Shown one piece after another: positions 19,567 through 30,828 of a DNA stretch of 64,000 nucleotides; position 1 is the stretch's first letter; each line of letters opens with the position of its first letter. This DNA is from Metapseudomonas boanensis (lineage in GTDB: Bacteria > Pseudomonadota > Gammaproteobacteria > Pseudomonadales > Pseudomonadaceae). The notes below the pieces were generated by a model. That model was not told where the DNA came from. It saw only the letters and a program-made list of their open reading frames with translations, and ran no database searches. Both the position numbers and the translations under genes were made by a program. The stretch covers positions 248,001 through 312,000 of the forward strand of contig NZ_JAGTIS010000003.1 in assembly GCF_018704125.1 (NCBI RefSeq), given 5' to 3'.

Positions 19567-20017
19567 TCTGAAACGGGCCCTGGCCTCAGTTCGCCGACAA
19601 GCAGTGCATCAACAAGGGGCAGTCCCAGGTGCCGGATGCCGTAACCTCGATTCACACCTGGAAGTACAGCCTGGCCACCTACCAGCCAGGCTGCCGCAGT
19701 TCAGCAAGCTGCGGCTAGTGCTCCTGCCGGAAGTCGACCCGCTCGATGTGGGTCCGGGCGAACCACTACCGGCCAGGGCGCTACGGAACGGCAAGCCTGC
19801 GGCCGACATCGAGTTGATCGGAGACTATCGCTGCGAAGCTGACACGGACAGTGCCAAGGCTGATGAGCAATGACGCACCAGGATCCTGGCGCGCAATGCG
19901 AACCTCAATATCATCGCCACTCAAGTCGCCACCCCGGACACGCCAAAAGGCGAGAACGTGTGCGAGCAAAGCCTGTTCAGCTCTCTGGCCTTCCTCGGGG
20001 CTCCGCACCACGAGTAA
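19567..20017 (+). pseudogene. Decayed DUF4198-family gene
   Basis: The 520 bp between algW and hisC have no intact gene but retain recognisable protein fragments. Frame 0 reads QFADKQCINKGQSQV and SIHTWKYSLATYQPGC, ending at a stop near 19717. The frame of base 19604 then reads LPEVDPLDVGPGEPLPARAL and NGKPAADIELIGDY, meets an in-frame TGA at 19871-19873, and continues in the same frame with NANLNIIATQVATPD to TAA at 20015-20017. The order and wording match the C-terminal half of DUF4198 periplasmic proteins. So there is one frameshift, one nonsense codon and a missing N-terminal half. DUF4198 assignment is from memory of the family pattern. Confidence 0.6.
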
Positions 20018-20030
20018 TGGGACACGGGAA

Positions 20031-20065
20031 AAGAAAAAGCCGAGGCGGTAACCCGCACTCGGCTT
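20031..20065 (-). terminator. Terminator after hisC
   Basis: AAGCCGAG/CTCGGCTT outer stem with inner CGG/CCG. On the minus strand it is followed by TTTTTCTT. It lies 19 bp past the hisC stop. Confidence 0.85.
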
Positions 20066-20083
20066 CTCTTACTCCTGTCACAC

Positions 20084-21136
20084 TTATCGCGTGGCCAACG
20101 CATCCAGCAGCGCCTGGTTCTGCTCGGGCGTTCCGATGGTGATGCGCAAGAACTGGGCAATACGCTCCTGCTTGAAGTGGCGGACGATCACGCCCTGCTC
20201 CCGCAATCCGGCAGCGATACCGGCTGCATCTTTCTGCGGGTGTCGGGCGAAGATGAAGTTGGCAGCCGATGGCAGCACCTCGAAGCCCAATTTGCCGAGC
20301 TCTGCAATCAGGTGTTCACGGCTGTCGATGACCTTGCGGCAGGTGGCGTCGAAGTAGACCTTGTCCTCGAACGCAGCTGCAGCTCCGACGATGGCCATGC
20401 GATCCAGCGGATAGGAGTTGAAGCTGTTCTTGATGCGCTCCAAGGCCTCGATCAGGTCCGCGTGCCCCACCGCCAGACCTACGCGCAGGCCCGCAAGGGA
20501 GCGCGACTTGGACAACGTCTGAGTCACCAGCAGGTTCGGATAACGATCCACCAGGCAGATTGCGCTCACACCGCCGAAGTCGATGTAGGCCTCATCCACG
20601 ACCACCACCGAGTCGGGGTTGGCTTGCAGCAGCTTCTCGATGGCCTCGAGCGGCAGCAAGCAACCGGTTGGGGCGTTCGGGTTGGGGAAGATAATCCCGC
20701 CATTGGGACGCTCATAATCCTCGACGCGGATCTGGAACTGCTCGTCCAGCGGCATCGCCTCGAAGGGGATGCCGTACAGACCGCAGTAGACCGGATAGAA
20801 GCTGTAGGTCACGTCGGGGAACAACAGCGGCCGGCCGTGCTGGAACAGGCCGTAAAAAGCATGGGCCAACACCTCGTCGGAACCGTTACCGACGAACACC
20901 TGACTCGGCTGCACGCCGTAATAGTCGGCGACCGCGTGCTTGAGGCGGTCGCTGTTCGGGTCCGGATAGAGGCGGAGGCTCTCGCCCACTTCCGCCTGCA
21001 TGGCGGCAATCGCCTTGGGCGAAGGTCCGTAGGGGTTCTCGTTGGTGTTCAGCTTGACCAGGTTGGCGATCTTGGGTTGTTCGCCAGGTACGTAGGGCAC
21101 CAGGTCCTTGACGAAGGGACTCCAGAACTTGCTCAT
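20084..21136 (-). CDS. hisC: Histidinol-phosphate aminotransferase
   Basis: 350 residues from the ATG at 21136. GGGGGAG is properly spaced for this ATG and too close to the GTG at 21142. PLP fold-type I aminotransferase: [13 protein letters not shown] at the N-terminus, [17 protein letters not shown], and the Schiff-base Lys in [14 protein letters not shown]. It converts imidazole acetol phosphate to histidinol phosphate. The start lies two bases after the hisD stop. Confidence 0.95.
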   Translation of the reverse strand: MSKFWSPFVKDLVPYVPGEQPKIANLVKLNTNENPYGPSPKAIAAMQAEVGESLRLYPDPNSDRLKHAVADYYGVQPSQVFVGNGSDEVLAHAFYGLFQHGRPLLFPDVTYSFYPVYCGLYGIPFEAMPLDEQFQIRVEDYERPNGGIIFPNPNAPTGCLLPLEAIEKLLQANPDSVVVVDEAYIDFGGVSAICLVDRYPNLLVTQTLSKSRSLAGLRVGLAVGHADLIEALERIKNSFNSYPLDRMAIVGAAAAFEDKVYFDATCRKVIDSREHLIAELGKLGFEVLPSAANFIFARHPQKDAAGIAAGLREQGVIVRHFKQERIAQFLRITIGTPEQNQALLDALATR

Positions 21137-21138
21137 GT

Positions 21139-22452
21139 TCACTCCCCCTTGATCCGGTATTCGGCGCTGCGCGCGTGAGCGGTCAGCGACTCGCCACGCG
21201 CCAGTACCGAAGCAGTCTTGCCCAACTCGGACGCACCATCGGCCGAGCAGAAAATGATCGACGAGCGCTTCTGGAAGTCATACACGCCCAGCGGCGAGGA
21301 GAAGCGCGCAGTGCCGGACGTCGGCAACACGTGGTTGGGCCCAGCACAGTAATCGCCCAGCGCCTCGGCAGTGTAGCGGCCCATGAAGATGGCACCGGCA
21401 TGGCGAATCTGCGGCAGCCACGCTTGCGGATCGGCTACCGACAACTCCAGGTGCTCGGGGGCGATGCGGTTGGCCACTTGGCAAGCCTGGGCCTGGTCAG
21501 CCACTTGGATCAGCGCGCCACGATTCTGCAGCGAAGTGCGAATGATCGCCTCGCGCTCCATGGTCGGCAGGAGCTTGTCGATGCTGGCGGCAACCCGATC
21601 AAGGAAAGCTGCGTCCGAGCTGACCAGGATCGCTTGGGCATCTTCGTCGTGCTCGGCCTGGGAGAACAGGTCCATGGCGATCCAGTCCGGATCGGTCTGG
21701 CCGTCGCAAACCACGAGGATCTCCGACGGGCCGGCAATCATGTCGATACCCACCTGGCCGAACACATGGCGCTTGGCGGTGGCGACATAGATGTTGCCTG
21801 GTCCGACGACCTTGTCCACCTGCGGCACGCTCTCGGTGCCATAGGCCAGCGCAGCCACGGCCTGAGCGCCACCGATGGTGAAGACGCGATCGACGCCTGC
21901 TACACAGGCAGCGGCCAGGACGATCTCGTTGATCTCCCCACGCGGCGTCGGCACCACCATTACCACTTCAGCAACACCAGCAACCTTGGCCGGGATCGCG
22001 TTCATCAGCACGGAGGACGGATAGGAAGCTTTCCCGCCCGGCACATAAAGGCCAGCGCGGTCCAGCGGCGTGACCTGCTGGCCCAGCACGGTGCCGTCGG
22101 CTTCCGTGTAAGTCCAGGAGTCCTGCTTCTGCTTTTCGTGGTAGCTGCGCACCCGTGCAGCAGCAGTTTCCAGCGCCTTGCGCTGCTCGACGGTGATGCG
22201 CGTCAGGGCAAGCTCAAGGCGCTCGCGGGGCAGGATCAGGTCGGCCATCGAAGTCGCTTCGACACCATCGAAACGCTGGGTGAACTCGACCACGGCGGCA
22301 TCGCCACGCTCGCGGACGGCCTGAATGATCTCGAGCACACGCTGGTTGACGGCTTCATCGGATACGCTTTCCCAGCTCAGCAGATGATCCAGGTGTCGAG
22401 CGAAGTCCGGATCAGCGGCATTGAGTCGGCGAATAGCGATAGGAGCGGTCAT
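21139..22452 (-). CDS. hisD: Histidinol dehydrogenase
   Basis: 437 residues from the ATG at 22452 ([20 protein letters not shown]), with GAGG upstream. Family signatures include [51 protein letters not shown] and [13 protein letters not shown] (zinc ligand region). It performs the last two oxidations to histidine with NAD. It sits 123 bp downstream of hisG on the same strand; a GTGCGGC/GCCGCAC hairpin is in that gap (22549-22567). Confidence 0.97.
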   Translation of the reverse strand: MTAPIAIRRLNAADPDFARHLDHLLSWESVSDEAVNQRVLEIIQAVRERGDAAVVEFTQRFDGVEATSMADLILPRERLELALTRITVEQRKALETAAARVRSYHEKQKQDSWTYTEADGTVLGQQVTPLDRAGLYVPGGKASYPSSVLMNAIPAKVAGVAEVVMVVPTPRGEINEIVLAAACVAGVDRVFTIGGAQAVAALAYGTESVPQVDKVVGPGNIYVATAKRHVFGQVGIDMIAGPSEILVVCDGQTDPDWIAMDLFSQAEHDEDAQAILVSSDAAFLDRVAASIDKLLPTMEREAIIRTSLQNRGALIQVADQAQACQVANRIAPEHLELSVADPQAWLPQIRHAGAIFMGRYTAEALGDYCAGPNHVLPTSGTARFSSPLGVYDFQKRSSIIFCSADGASELGKTASVLARGESLTAHARSAEYRIKGE

Positions 22453-22548
22453 AGCGGGCCTCATGAATGGCAAATACTCGGGCGCCGCTAGAGTAGCAAG
22501 CCCACCGTGCGGGCACCCGAGAATATTGGCTATGACACGGATAGGCGC

Positions 22549-22567
22549 GTGCGGCTCAGGGCCGCAC
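22549..22567. repeat. Hairpin between hisG and hisD
   Basis: GTGCGGC/GCCGCAC stem with a five-base loop, directly after the hisG stop. No T run follows on the minus strand, so it more likely stabilises or pauses the transcript than ends it. Confidence 0.45.
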
Positions 22568-22575
22568 TTATTGTG

Positions 22576-23211
22576 TCAGCTGGGGTGTCGAGACTCGACT
22601 GCGCCGCGCAGGACATCGATCAGCGCCTGGATGCGCGCGTGCTGCATCTTCATCGAAGCCTTGTTGACGATCAGTCGCGAACTGATGGTGGCGATCAGCT
22701 CCTGCGGCTCCAGACCGTTAGCGCGCAGGGTGTTGCCGGTATCGACGACGTCGATGATCTTGTCGGCCAGACCGACCAATGGCGCCAACTCCATGGAGCC
22801 ATAAAGCTTGATCACATCAACCTGGCGCCCTTGCTCGGCGTAGTAGCGCTTGGCGATATTGACGAACTTGGTGGCCACGCGCAGGCGCCCCTTGGGCTCG
22901 GAAGCTCCGATAGCACCCGCTGTCATCAGCTTGCATTGGGCGATTTGCAGGTCCAGCGGCTCATAAAGACCCTGACCGCCGTATTCCATCAGCACGTCCT
23001 TGCCGGCAACGCCAAGGTCGGCCGCACCATGTTCGACGTAGGTGGGAACATCGGTGGCACGAACGATCAACAGCCGGACATCCTCCTGAGTGGTGGGGAT
23101 GATCAGCTTGCGGCTCTTGTCCGGATTCTCGGTCGGCACGATGCCGGCTTCGGCCAGCAACGGCAGGGTGTCGTCGAGAATACGGCCCTTGGACAACGCG
23201 ATGGTGAGCAT
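22576..23211 (-). CDS. hisG: ATP phosphoribosyltransferase, short form
   Basis: 211 residues, the short HisG type that lacks the C-terminal regulatory domain and needs HisZ as partner. Motifs: [36 protein letters not shown], and [13 protein letters not shown] (PRPP-binding). First committed step of histidine synthesis. hisZ is not in this window. hisG, hisD and hisC run in order downstream of murA. Confidence 0.97.
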   Translation of the reverse strand: MLTIALSKGRILDDTLPLLAEAGIVPTENPDKSRKLIIPTTQEDVRLLIVRATDVPTYVEHGAADLGVAGKDVLMEYGGQGLYEPLDLQIAQCKLMTAGAIGASEPKGRLRVATKFVNIAKRYYAEQGRQVDVIKLYGSMELAPLVGLADKIIDVVDTGNTLRANGLEPQELIATISSRLIVNKASMKMQHARIQALIDVLRGAVESRHPS

Positions 23212-23308
23212 GGAACTGGATATCCTTGGCTACGGCCCGATTCGGGCCTGATGCAGAGGCGACATGGCTGGCCTGACCCGATAAGCCTAGGCCAGGCCTG
23301 CGGCCACC

Positions 23309-24834
<1,526 letters not shown>

Positions 24835-24880
24835 GCTCAACCTCAATCGGCGCCCAACGCGCGCGGGTCGGCCATGATAC

Positions 24881-24931
24881 AAAAAAGCCCTCCACCTGCG
24901 AACCCCGTACAAACGGGGTCAGACGGAGGGC
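24881..24931 (-). terminator. Nested-hairpin terminator after mlaB
   Basis: Outer stem GCCCTCC/GGAGGGC encloses a second perfect hairpin ACCCCGT-ACAA-ACGGGGT. On the minus strand six T follow. It lies 12 bp past the mlaB stop and separates the mla operon from ibaG-murA. Confidence 0.85.
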
Positions 24932-24943
24932 TGCAAGACTTGT

Positions 24944-25252
24944 TCAGGCCTCTAACGGCAGAAGCTCGGTCAAATTCGAAACTTCAGCGATCTGCCGCAT
25001 GTCGTCGGGCAGGCCGCGAAAGGCAAGCGTCTTGCCGGCAGCCTGAGCATCGCGCATGAATGCCAGCAGCAAAGCCAACCCAACGCTGCTGCTCTTCTCC
25101 ACGCCCGAGAGGTCCACCAGTACGCGATCACCGGTGCTTGCGCCGATCAACTTTCCGCCCGCCTCACGCAACTGCGGGCCGGTATTGAAGTCGAGGACGC
25201 CCGCCAGGCGAAGCTCGCCTGGCGCGACCTGATCGATCCGGGCCTCACTCAT
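24944..25252 (-). CDS. mlaB: MlaB, STAS-domain subunit of the Mla transporter
   Basis: 102 residues from the ATG at 25252, which overlaps the mlaC end by 8 bases. The STAS pattern is LRLAGVLDFNTGPQL and VLVDLSGVEKSSSVGLALLL, with the Ser-Ser pair at the usual phospho-site position of anti-sigma antagonists. MlaB binds MlaF and is needed for assembly and activity of the MlaFEDB complex. Last gene of mlaFEDCB. Confidence 0.92.
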   Translation of the reverse strand: MSEARIDQVAPGELRLAGVLDFNTGPQLREAGGKLIGASTGDRVLVDLSGVEKSSSVGLALLLAFMRDAQAAGKTLAFRGLPDDMRQIAEVSNLTELLPLEA

Positions 25253-25916
25253 TACTTTTGCCCACTGCTCGCTGGGCTTCTTCGGTTTCCTTGGCTTTGG
25301 CGACCACGTTGGCCCAGCCATCGATGGTCTTGTCCAGGTTGTTGCCATTCTTCTGCATGCTATCGGCGAACTGATCGCGGAACAGCTTGCCGATGTTGAT
25401 GCCGTTGATGATGACGTTGCGCACCATCCACTGCCCCTGGATGCTCACCATGGTGTAGGAAACTGGGTAGATGGCACCGCTACGCCCGGTAACTTCCATG
25501 CCAACGCTTGCGCGCCCGGCATCATCCTCCCGGACATTGAGGACGCGGATATTCTGGTTGTCGTACTCCAGCAAGGCATTGCCATAGAACTGGATCAAGC
25601 TGCGCTTGAAGTTTTCCTGGAAACGCGCCATCTGCTCAGGAGTGGCATTACGCGAGTATTTCACGGTCATGATGCTGCGCGAGATGCCGTCGGCATCCAC
25701 CACTGGCCCAAGGATTCGATTGAGCGAGTCGTAGAAGGCGTCTGGATTGCCGCGGTATTGCTCCTTGTTGGCCTTGAGGTCAGCCAGCAATTGCTCGGTG
25801 GTTTCCTGAACCACATCGCGCGGACCAGCAGAGGCGGTCGCGATCAAGGGGAGCGCTGCCAGCAGGACCAGCAGGCCGTTTCGCAGGGCTTTGAACAACA
25901 TAGGTGTAATCCTCAT
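25245..25916 (-). CDS. mlaC: MlaC, periplasmic phospholipid carrier
   Basis: 223 residues. Signal peptide (LLVLLAALPLIATASA), then the MlaC/Ttg2D fold: TTEQLLADLKANKE, FKRSLIQFYGNALLEYDNQNI, YTMVSIQGQWMVRNVIINGI. It carries phospholipid between the outer-membrane MlaA-porin complex and MlaFEDB. An alternative start at the sixth codon (MLFKAL) is possible. The start overlaps the mlaD stop (ATGA). Confidence 0.94.
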   Translation of the reverse strand: MRITPMLFKALRNGLLVLLAALPLIATASAGPRDVVQETTEQLLADLKANKEQYRGNPDAFYDSLNRILGPVVDADGISRSIMTVKYSRNATPEQMARFQENFKRSLIQFYGNALLEYDNQNIRVLNVREDDAGRASVGMEVTGRSGAIYPVSYTMVSIQGQWMVRNVIINGINIGKLFRDQFADSMQKNGNNLDKTIDGWANVVAKAKETEEAQRAVGKSNE

Positions 25917-26380
25917 TTGCTTTCTTTGTTGACCGTGTTCAGCAGGAACTTACCAATCAGATCCTCTAGCACCAGCGCCGACTGGGTGTCACGGATGGTT
26001 CCACCGTCCTTGAGCAACTCCTCATCGCCGCCGACGCTGAGGCCGATGTACTTCTCACCGAGCAGCCCGGCCGTCAGGATGGATGCCGTGGAGTCCGTCG
26101 GCAGATTGTCGACGCGCTTTTCGACCTCCATGGTGACCCGACCGGTATAGCTGTCGCGATCCAGGTCGATGGCCGTGACCTTGCCAATCGTTACACCGGC
26201 CATGGTGACCTTGGCTCTGACAGTCAAGCCGGCAATATTGTCAAAATGCGCATAAAGCTTGTAGGTATCGTCACTGGCGCCATAAGACAGGCCACTGACT
26301 CGCAGAGCCAGCAACATCAGGGCCAACATCCCAGCCAGAATGAAAAGGCCGACACCAATTTCCAAGGTGCGGATTTGCAT
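25913..26380 (-). CDS. mlaD: MlaD, MCE-domain substrate-binding subunit
   Basis: 155 residues. One N-terminal membrane helix (GVGLFILAGMLALMLLALRV) and one MCE domain (TYKLYAHFDNIAGLTVRAKVTMAGVTIGKV). TAGLLGEKYIGLSVGG is the family's pore-loop region. MlaD forms the hexameric lipid-binding ring on top of MlaE. Coupled by overlaps with mlaE and mlaC. Confidence 0.95.
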   Translation of the reverse strand: MQIRTLEIGVGLFILAGMLALMLLALRVSGLSYGASDDTYKLYAHFDNIAGLTVRAKVTMAGVTIGKVTAIDLDRDSYTGRVTMEVEKRVDNLPTDSTASILTAGLLGEKYIGLSVGGDEELLKDGGTIRDTQSALVLEDLIGKFLLNTVNKESK

Positions 26381-27177
26381 CAGAAATCTCCAAACATCAA
26401 AGCAGTCAGGATGAAGTCGAGCCCCAGCACGGCCAGCGAGGCATAGACCACGGTTTTAGTCGTCGCGCGGCTGATCCCTTCCGAGGTCGGCTCGCAGTCA
26501 TAGCCCTGGAACACGGCGATCCAGGTCACCACGAAGGCGAATACGACGCTCTTGATCACGCCATTCAGCACATCCTCGGTGAATTCGACACTGTTCTGCA
26601 TGTTGGACCAGAAAGAGCCTTCATAGACTCCCAGCCAGTCCACCGCCACCATCGCCCCACCCCAGATTCCCACCACGCTGAAAATCATCGCCAGCAGCGG
26701 CATCGAAATGAACCCAGCCCACAAACGTGGCGCGATGATGTACTTCAGCGGGTCCACGCCAATCATTTCGAGACTGGAAAGCTGCTCCGTGGACTTCATG
26801 TTGCCGATCTCGGCGGTTAATGCAGAACCGGCGCGCCCCGCGAAAAGCAGCGCAGTCACCACCGGTCCCAGCTCACGCAGCAACGTCAGCGCCACCATCT
26901 GGCCAACGGCCTGCTCCGAGCCGTAGTCCACCAGGATGTTGTAGCCCTGCAGCGCCAGCACCATGCCGATGAAGACACCCGAGACGATGATGATTGCCAG
27001 CGACATCACGCCAACGGAAAAGAGCTGCTTGACCAGCAACTGGAACCCATTGCCAACACCAGTACGACCAAACAAGGCATGCAGCAGGAACAAGGTCGAG
27101 CGACCCAGTGCTTCCAGCACATCCAGGCCAGAGCGCCCAAGCAGGCCTATGCGCTCGAGTTGAGATTTCTTGCGCAT
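26380..27177 (-). CDS. mlaE: MlaE, permease subunit
   Basis: 265 residues. Characteristic MlaE motifs are [51 protein letters not shown] and the late helices [14 protein letters not shown]. Five to six membrane segments are visible. It is the integral membrane part of the MlaFEDB ABC complex that returns or moves phospholipid between membranes. Start and stop both overlap neighbours. Confidence 0.95.
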   Translation of the reverse strand: MRKKSQLERIGLLGRSGLDVLEALGRSTLFLLHALFGRTGVGNGFQLLVKQLFSVGVMSLAIIIVSGVFIGMVLALQGYNILVDYGSEQAVGQMVALTLLRELGPVVTALLFAGRAGSALTAEIGNMKSTEQLSSLEMIGVDPLKYIIAPRLWAGFISMPLLAMIFSVVGIWGGAMVAVDWLGVYEGSFWSNMQNSVEFTEDVLNGVIKSVVFAFVVTWIAVFQGYDCEPTSEGISRATTKTVVYASLAVLGLDFILTALMFGDF

Positions 27178-27986
27178 CAGCGCCCCCCCAACAGATCGGA
27201 ACGATAATCCGGCGCCGGGAAGTGGAAAGGCACTGGACCGTCCGGGATTCCCTTCATGAACTGCCGGACACGCGGGTTTTCGGAATTCATAAGTTCGTCT
27301 GGCGTACCCTGACCCAGCACCTCGGCATCCCCCACCAGGTAGATGTAGTCAGCGATGCTGGCCGTCTCGGCCAGGTCATGGGAGACCACGATACTGGTAA
27401 TGCCCAGGGCGTCGTTGAGCAATCGAATGAGGCGAACCAGCACACCCATGGCGATCGGGTCCTGGCCTACGAAAGGCTCGTCGTACATGAGGATCTGCGG
27501 GTCGAGCGCGATAGCACGTGCCAAGGCCACCCGACGTTTCATGCCTCCGGACAATTCATCGGGCATCAGCTCGAATGCGCCCCGCAGGCCAACGGCCTGG
27601 AGCTTCATCAGCACGATGTCGCGAATCATCTCCGCGGGCAGGTGCGTGTGGACCCGCAAAGGGAACGCCACGTTCTCGAACACATCGAGATCAGTGAACA
27701 GGGCGCCGCTCTGGAACAGCACACCGAACTGCTTGCGCATGTCGAACAGCTCCGCCCGCGATAGCGTGGGCAGGTTCCGACCATTGACCCAGACTTCGCC
27801 GCTGGACGGCTTCAACTGGGCGGCGATCAAGCGCAACAGCGTGGTCTTGCCGCAGCCGGACGGCCCCATGATGCCGGTCACTTTGCCGCGCGGGATGCGG
27901 ATATCGACATCTTGAAATATGCTGCGCGTGCCGCGCTTGAAGGTTACGCCCTTCAGCTCAACGGCATAGGCACTCTCGGCGCTCAT
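27177..27986 (-). CDS. mlaF: MlaF, ATP-binding subunit
   Basis: 269 residues from the ATG at 27986 ([19 protein letters not shown]) with AAGGAG upstream; the longer open frame upstream crosses the promoter and is rejected. Walker [13 protein letters not shown]-loop [11 protein letters not shown], signature [12 protein letters not shown], Walker B ILMYDEPF and switch VVSHDL are complete. It powers lipid transport by the Mla complex. First gene of mlaFEDCB. Confidence 0.96.
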   Translation of the reverse strand: MSAESAYAVELKGVTFKRGTRSIFQDVDIRIPRGKVTGIMGPSGCGKTTLLRLIAAQLKPSSGEVWVNGRNLPTLSRAELFDMRKQFGVLFQSGALFTDLDVFENVAFPLRVHTHLPAEMIRDIVLMKLQAVGLRGAFELMPDELSGGMKRRVALARAIALDPQILMYDEPFVGQDPIAMGVLVRLIRLLNDALGITSIVVSHDLAETASIADYIYLVGDAEVLGQGTPDELMNSENPRVRQFMKGIPDGPVPFHFPAPDYRSDLLGGR

Positions 27987-28073
27987 CTGGACTCCTTGCG
28001 ATACAGCCTCCCGGTCAGACGCCGCATCCCACCGCAAGGACACTGCGCCCACGACGGGCCGAATAAGGCGTGA

Positions 28074-28103
28074 ACTATACCATCGCAGCAGTGCCCCTCC
28101 CAA
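28074..28103 (-). promoter_or_regulatory. Candidate sigma-70 promoter of the mla operon
   Basis: On the minus strand TTGGGA (28098-28103), an 18-bp spacer and TATAGT (28074-28079). It would give a leader of about 80 bases before mlaF. Confidence 0.5.
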
Positions 28104-28177
28104 GGCTGCTTGCGGTCTCCCTCGGCTTTGCGACGAGCTCGACGGCATTGGTGCGTGAGCAAAGCCGCCTTTGCCGC

Positions 28178-28183
28178 TATAAT
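28178..28183 (+). promoter_or_regulatory. Candidate -10 element of the kdsD-lpt operon
   Basis: Perfect TATAAT 34 bp before the kdsD ATG; no convincing -35 at standard spacing. It is divergent from the mla promoter about 80 bp away. Confidence 0.5.
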
Positions 28184-28217
28184 CCCGACCTTTTCCTTCG
28201 GCAACCGCACGCCCTAC

Positions 28218-29192
28218 ATGACCCAGTCCAGCGATCTGATCAAGTCCGCACAACGCACCATCCGACTCGAACGAGAGGCTATCGACGCCCTCCTCCCGCG
28301 AATCGACGCCGATTTCATCCGCGCATGTGAACTGATCCTCTCCTGCAAAGGCCGCGTCGTCGTCGTCGGCATGGGCAAGTCAGGTCACGTCGGAAACAAG
28401 ATCGCCGCCACGCTTGCCAGCACCGGCACGCCGGCTTTCTTCGTCCACCCTGCCGAGGCCAGCCATGGCGACATGGGCATGATCACCACCGACGATGTGG
28501 TGCTCGCCCTCTCCAACTCGGGCTCCACCGCCGAGATCGTTACGCTATTGCCGCTGATCAAGCGTCTCGGGATCACGCTCATCAGCATGACCGGCAACCC
28601 CGACTCCCCACTGGCCAAGGCCGCCGCCGCCAAACTGGATGCGCGGGTAGCGCAGGAAGCGTGCCCACTCAACCTGGCGCCGACCTCATCCACCACCGCA
28701 TCACTGGTGCTGGGCGATGCGCTGGCGATCGCCCTACTGGAAGCCCGCGGCTTCACCGCCGAGGACTTCGCGTTTTCGCACCCCGGCGGCGCACTTGGCC
28801 GTCGTCTCCTGCTCAAGGTAGAGAACATAATGCATGCAGGTGAAAGCCTGCCCCGCGTCGCCCGCGGCACCCCCTTGCGCGAGGCTCTGCTGGAAATGAC
28901 CCGCAAGGGACTGGGTATGACTGCAGTTCTGGAAAGCGATGGCACGCTCGCCGGCATTTTCACTGACGGCGACCTGCGCCGAACCCTGGACAAAGGCATC
29001 GACGTGCGCCAGGCCAGTATCGATGAGGTCATGACTGTTCACGGCAAAACCGTACGCCCGGAGATGCTGGCCGCCGAAGCCCTGAAGATCATGGATGACC
29101 ACAAGATCAACGTCCTGGTGGTGGTCGATGACTCCGACCGACCGACCGGAGCCCTGCACATCCACGACCTGACCCGCGCCGGGGTGATCTGA
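28218..29192 (+). CDS. kdsD: D-arabinose-5-phosphate isomerase
   Basis: 324 residues from the ATG at 28218. An SIS domain (VVVVGMGKSGHVGNKIAATLAST, LALSNSGSTAEIV) is followed by two CBS domains (about residues 205-320; IMHAGESLPRVA, VLVVVDDSDRPTGALHIHDLTRAGVI). It interconverts ribulose 5-phosphate and arabinose 5-phosphate, the precursor of Kdo in lipopolysaccharide. The stop overlaps the kdsC start by one base. Confidence 0.96.
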   Translation: MTQSSDLIKSAQRTIRLEREAIDALLPRIDADFIRACELILSCKGRVVVVGMGKSGHVGNKIAATLASTGTPAFFVHPAEASHGDMGMITTDDVVLALSNSGSTAEIVTLLPLIKRLGITLISMTGNPDSPLAKAAAAKLDARVAQEACPLNLAPTSSTTASLVLGDALAIALLEARGFTAEDFAFSHPGGALGRRLLLKVENIMHAGESLPRVARGTPLREALLEMTRKGLGMTAVLESDGTLAGIFTDGDLRRTLDKGIDVRQASIDEVMTVHGKTVRPEMLAAEALKIMDDHKINVLVVVDDSDRPTGALHIHDLTRAGVI

Positions 29193-29716
29193 TGAACAAC
29201 CAGCTCCTGCAACGCGCCAAGGCTATCCGCCTGGCCGTTTTCGACGTCGATGGCGTGCTCACCGACGGACGTCTTTACTTCCTGCCAGATGGCGGCGAGT
29301 TCAAGACCTTCAATACCCTGGATGGTCATGGCATCAAGATGCTGATCAATTCGGGCGTGCGCACCGCCATCATCAGCGGCCGCAAGTCCCCGGTCGTCGA
29401 GCGACGCGCCCAGAACCTGGGTATCCAGCACCTCTATCAGGGCCGCGAAGACAAACTGGTCGTCCTGGACGAACTGCTTGCCGAACTGGGCTTGAGCTAT
29501 GAACAAGTGGCCTATCTGGGCGATGACCTGCCCGACCTGCCAGTGATCCGCCGCGTCGGCCTCGGCATGGCCGTGGCCAGCGCGGACAGCTTCGTGCGCC
29601 AGCATGCCCACGGCGTGACCCAAGCCCGCGGTGGGGACGGTGCCGCCCGCGAGTTCTGCGAGCTGATCATGCGCGCCCAAGACAGCCTGGAAGCAGCCCA
29701 AGCCGCTTACCTCTGA
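29192..29716 (+). CDS. kdsC: KDO-8-phosphate phosphatase
   Basis: 174 residues, HAD superfamily C0 type. Catalytic Asp18 and Asp20 in FDVDGVLTDG, motif II in TAIISGR, Lys and Asp residues in YQGREDKLVVLDEL and YLGDDLPDLPV. It releases phosphate from Kdo-8-P to give free Kdo. Tightly coupled to kdsD. Confidence 0.97.
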   Translation: MNNQLLQRAKAIRLAVFDVDGVLTDGRLYFLPDGGEFKTFNTLDGHGIKMLINSGVRTAIISGRKSPVVERRAQNLGIQHLYQGREDKLVVLDELLAELGLSYEQVAYLGDDLPDLPVIRRVGLGMAVASADSFVRQHAHGVTQARGGDGAAREFCELIMRAQDSLEAAQAAYL

Positions 29717-29726
29717 GGCCACACCC

Positions 29727-30296
29727 ATGTCCAAGAACCTTCGCCTCACCCTGATCCTGGCGCCCATTGCCGCGCTGCTGATCGCCTTGGGCTACTGGAA
29801 CATCCGCCCCGAGAGCTTCATGGACAGAACGCCCAGCCCAACCGATGCAAACGCTATCGACTTCTATGTCGAAAACGGCAAGAGCACCCAGTTCCAGGCT
29901 GACGGCAAGCTCCACTACGAACTGACCAGCAAACGCCTCGAACATATCAAGGCGACTGATGTCACATTGCTGACCCAGCCTGATCTGCAGCTGTATCGCG
30001 GCACCGCCTATCCCTGGCATGTGCAGAGCGAGCGCGGCGAAGTCTCCCCTGGCGGTAGCCAGGTCGAACTGATCGATAGCGTCAGGATTGCACGCACTGA
30101 CGCCAAGGGCCGCCCCACTATTCTCACCACCAGCCGACTGACCGTGTTCCCGGATGAGGAATTTGCGCAGACTCAGCAAGCCGTTAAAATCGAAGCGGCT
30201 AACGGGGTCACTACGGCGCAAGGAATGAAAGCGTACTTGAATGACGGCAGGATGCTCCTGCAGTCCAACGTAAGAGGCCAGCATGAGGTTCGTTAA
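29727..30296 (+). CDS. lptC: LptC, LPS transport bridge protein
   Basis: 189 residues. A single N-terminal membrane helix (LRLTLILAPIAALLIALGYW) anchors a periplasmic beta-jellyroll typical of LptC (NAIDFYVENGKSTQFQADGKLHYEL, GSQVELIDSVRIART, EEFAQTQQAVKI). It takes LPS from LptBFG and passes it to LptA. It overlaps lptA by 14 bases. Confidence 0.93.
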   Translation: MSKNLRLTLILAPIAALLIALGYWNIRPESFMDRTPSPTDANAIDFYVENGKSTQFQADGKLHYELTSKRLEHIKATDVTLLTQPDLQLYRGTAYPWHVQSERGEVSPGGSQVELIDSVRIARTDAKGRPTILTTSRLTVFPDEEFAQTQQAVKIEAANGVTTAQGMKAYLNDGRMLLQSNVRGQHEVR

Positions 30297-30828
30297 TACC
30301 CTCCCCCTACTGCTCAGCCTGGGTGCCGCACTCGGAAGTGCCGCTGCCTGGGCCCTGCCGACGGACCGCGACCAGCCCATCCGGGTCCAGGCCGACAGTG
30401 CCGAACTGGACGACAAGCAGGGCGTCGCGGTTTACCGCGGCGACGTCATCATCACCCAAGGTACCCTGAAGATCACCGGCGACACGGTGACCATCACCCA
30501 GGACTCCAACGGCGACATCCAGGTCTTCACGTCGGTCGGCAAGCCTGCCTATTACGAGCAGAAGCCGGCCGTCGACAAGGAGATCGTCAAGGCTTACGGC
30601 ATGACCATCCAGTACTTTGCCAGCAATGAGCGCATCGTACTGATCGACCAGGCCAAGGTAATCCAGGAAGGCAATACTTTCGAAGGCGAGAAGATCGTCT
30701 ATGACACCCAGCGTCAGATCGTGAATGCAGGGCGGGCCACCGGCACCAACGTCAGCACGCCGCGCCCGCGGATCGACATGGTCATCCAGCCCAAGAAAAA
30801 AGAGCAGAACGCGGGACAAGCACAGTAA
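30283..30828 (+). CDS. lptA: LptA, periplasmic LPS transport protein
   Basis: 181 residues. Signal peptide ([18 protein letters not shown]), then an OstA-like beta-jellyroll: [32 protein letters not shown] (split family motif) and [16 protein letters not shown]. LptA polymers bridge the periplasm between LptC and LptD. Its TAA overlaps the lptB ATG by one base. Confidence 0.95.
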   Translation: MRFVNTLPLLLSLGAALGSAAAWALPTDRDQPIRVQADSAELDDKQGVAVYRGDVIITQGTLKITGDTVTITQDSNGDIQVFTSVGKPAYYEQKPAVDKEIVKAYGMTIQYFASNERIVLIDQAKVIQEGNTFEGEKIVYDTQRQIVNAGRATGTNVSTPRPRIDMVIQPKKKEQNAGQAQ

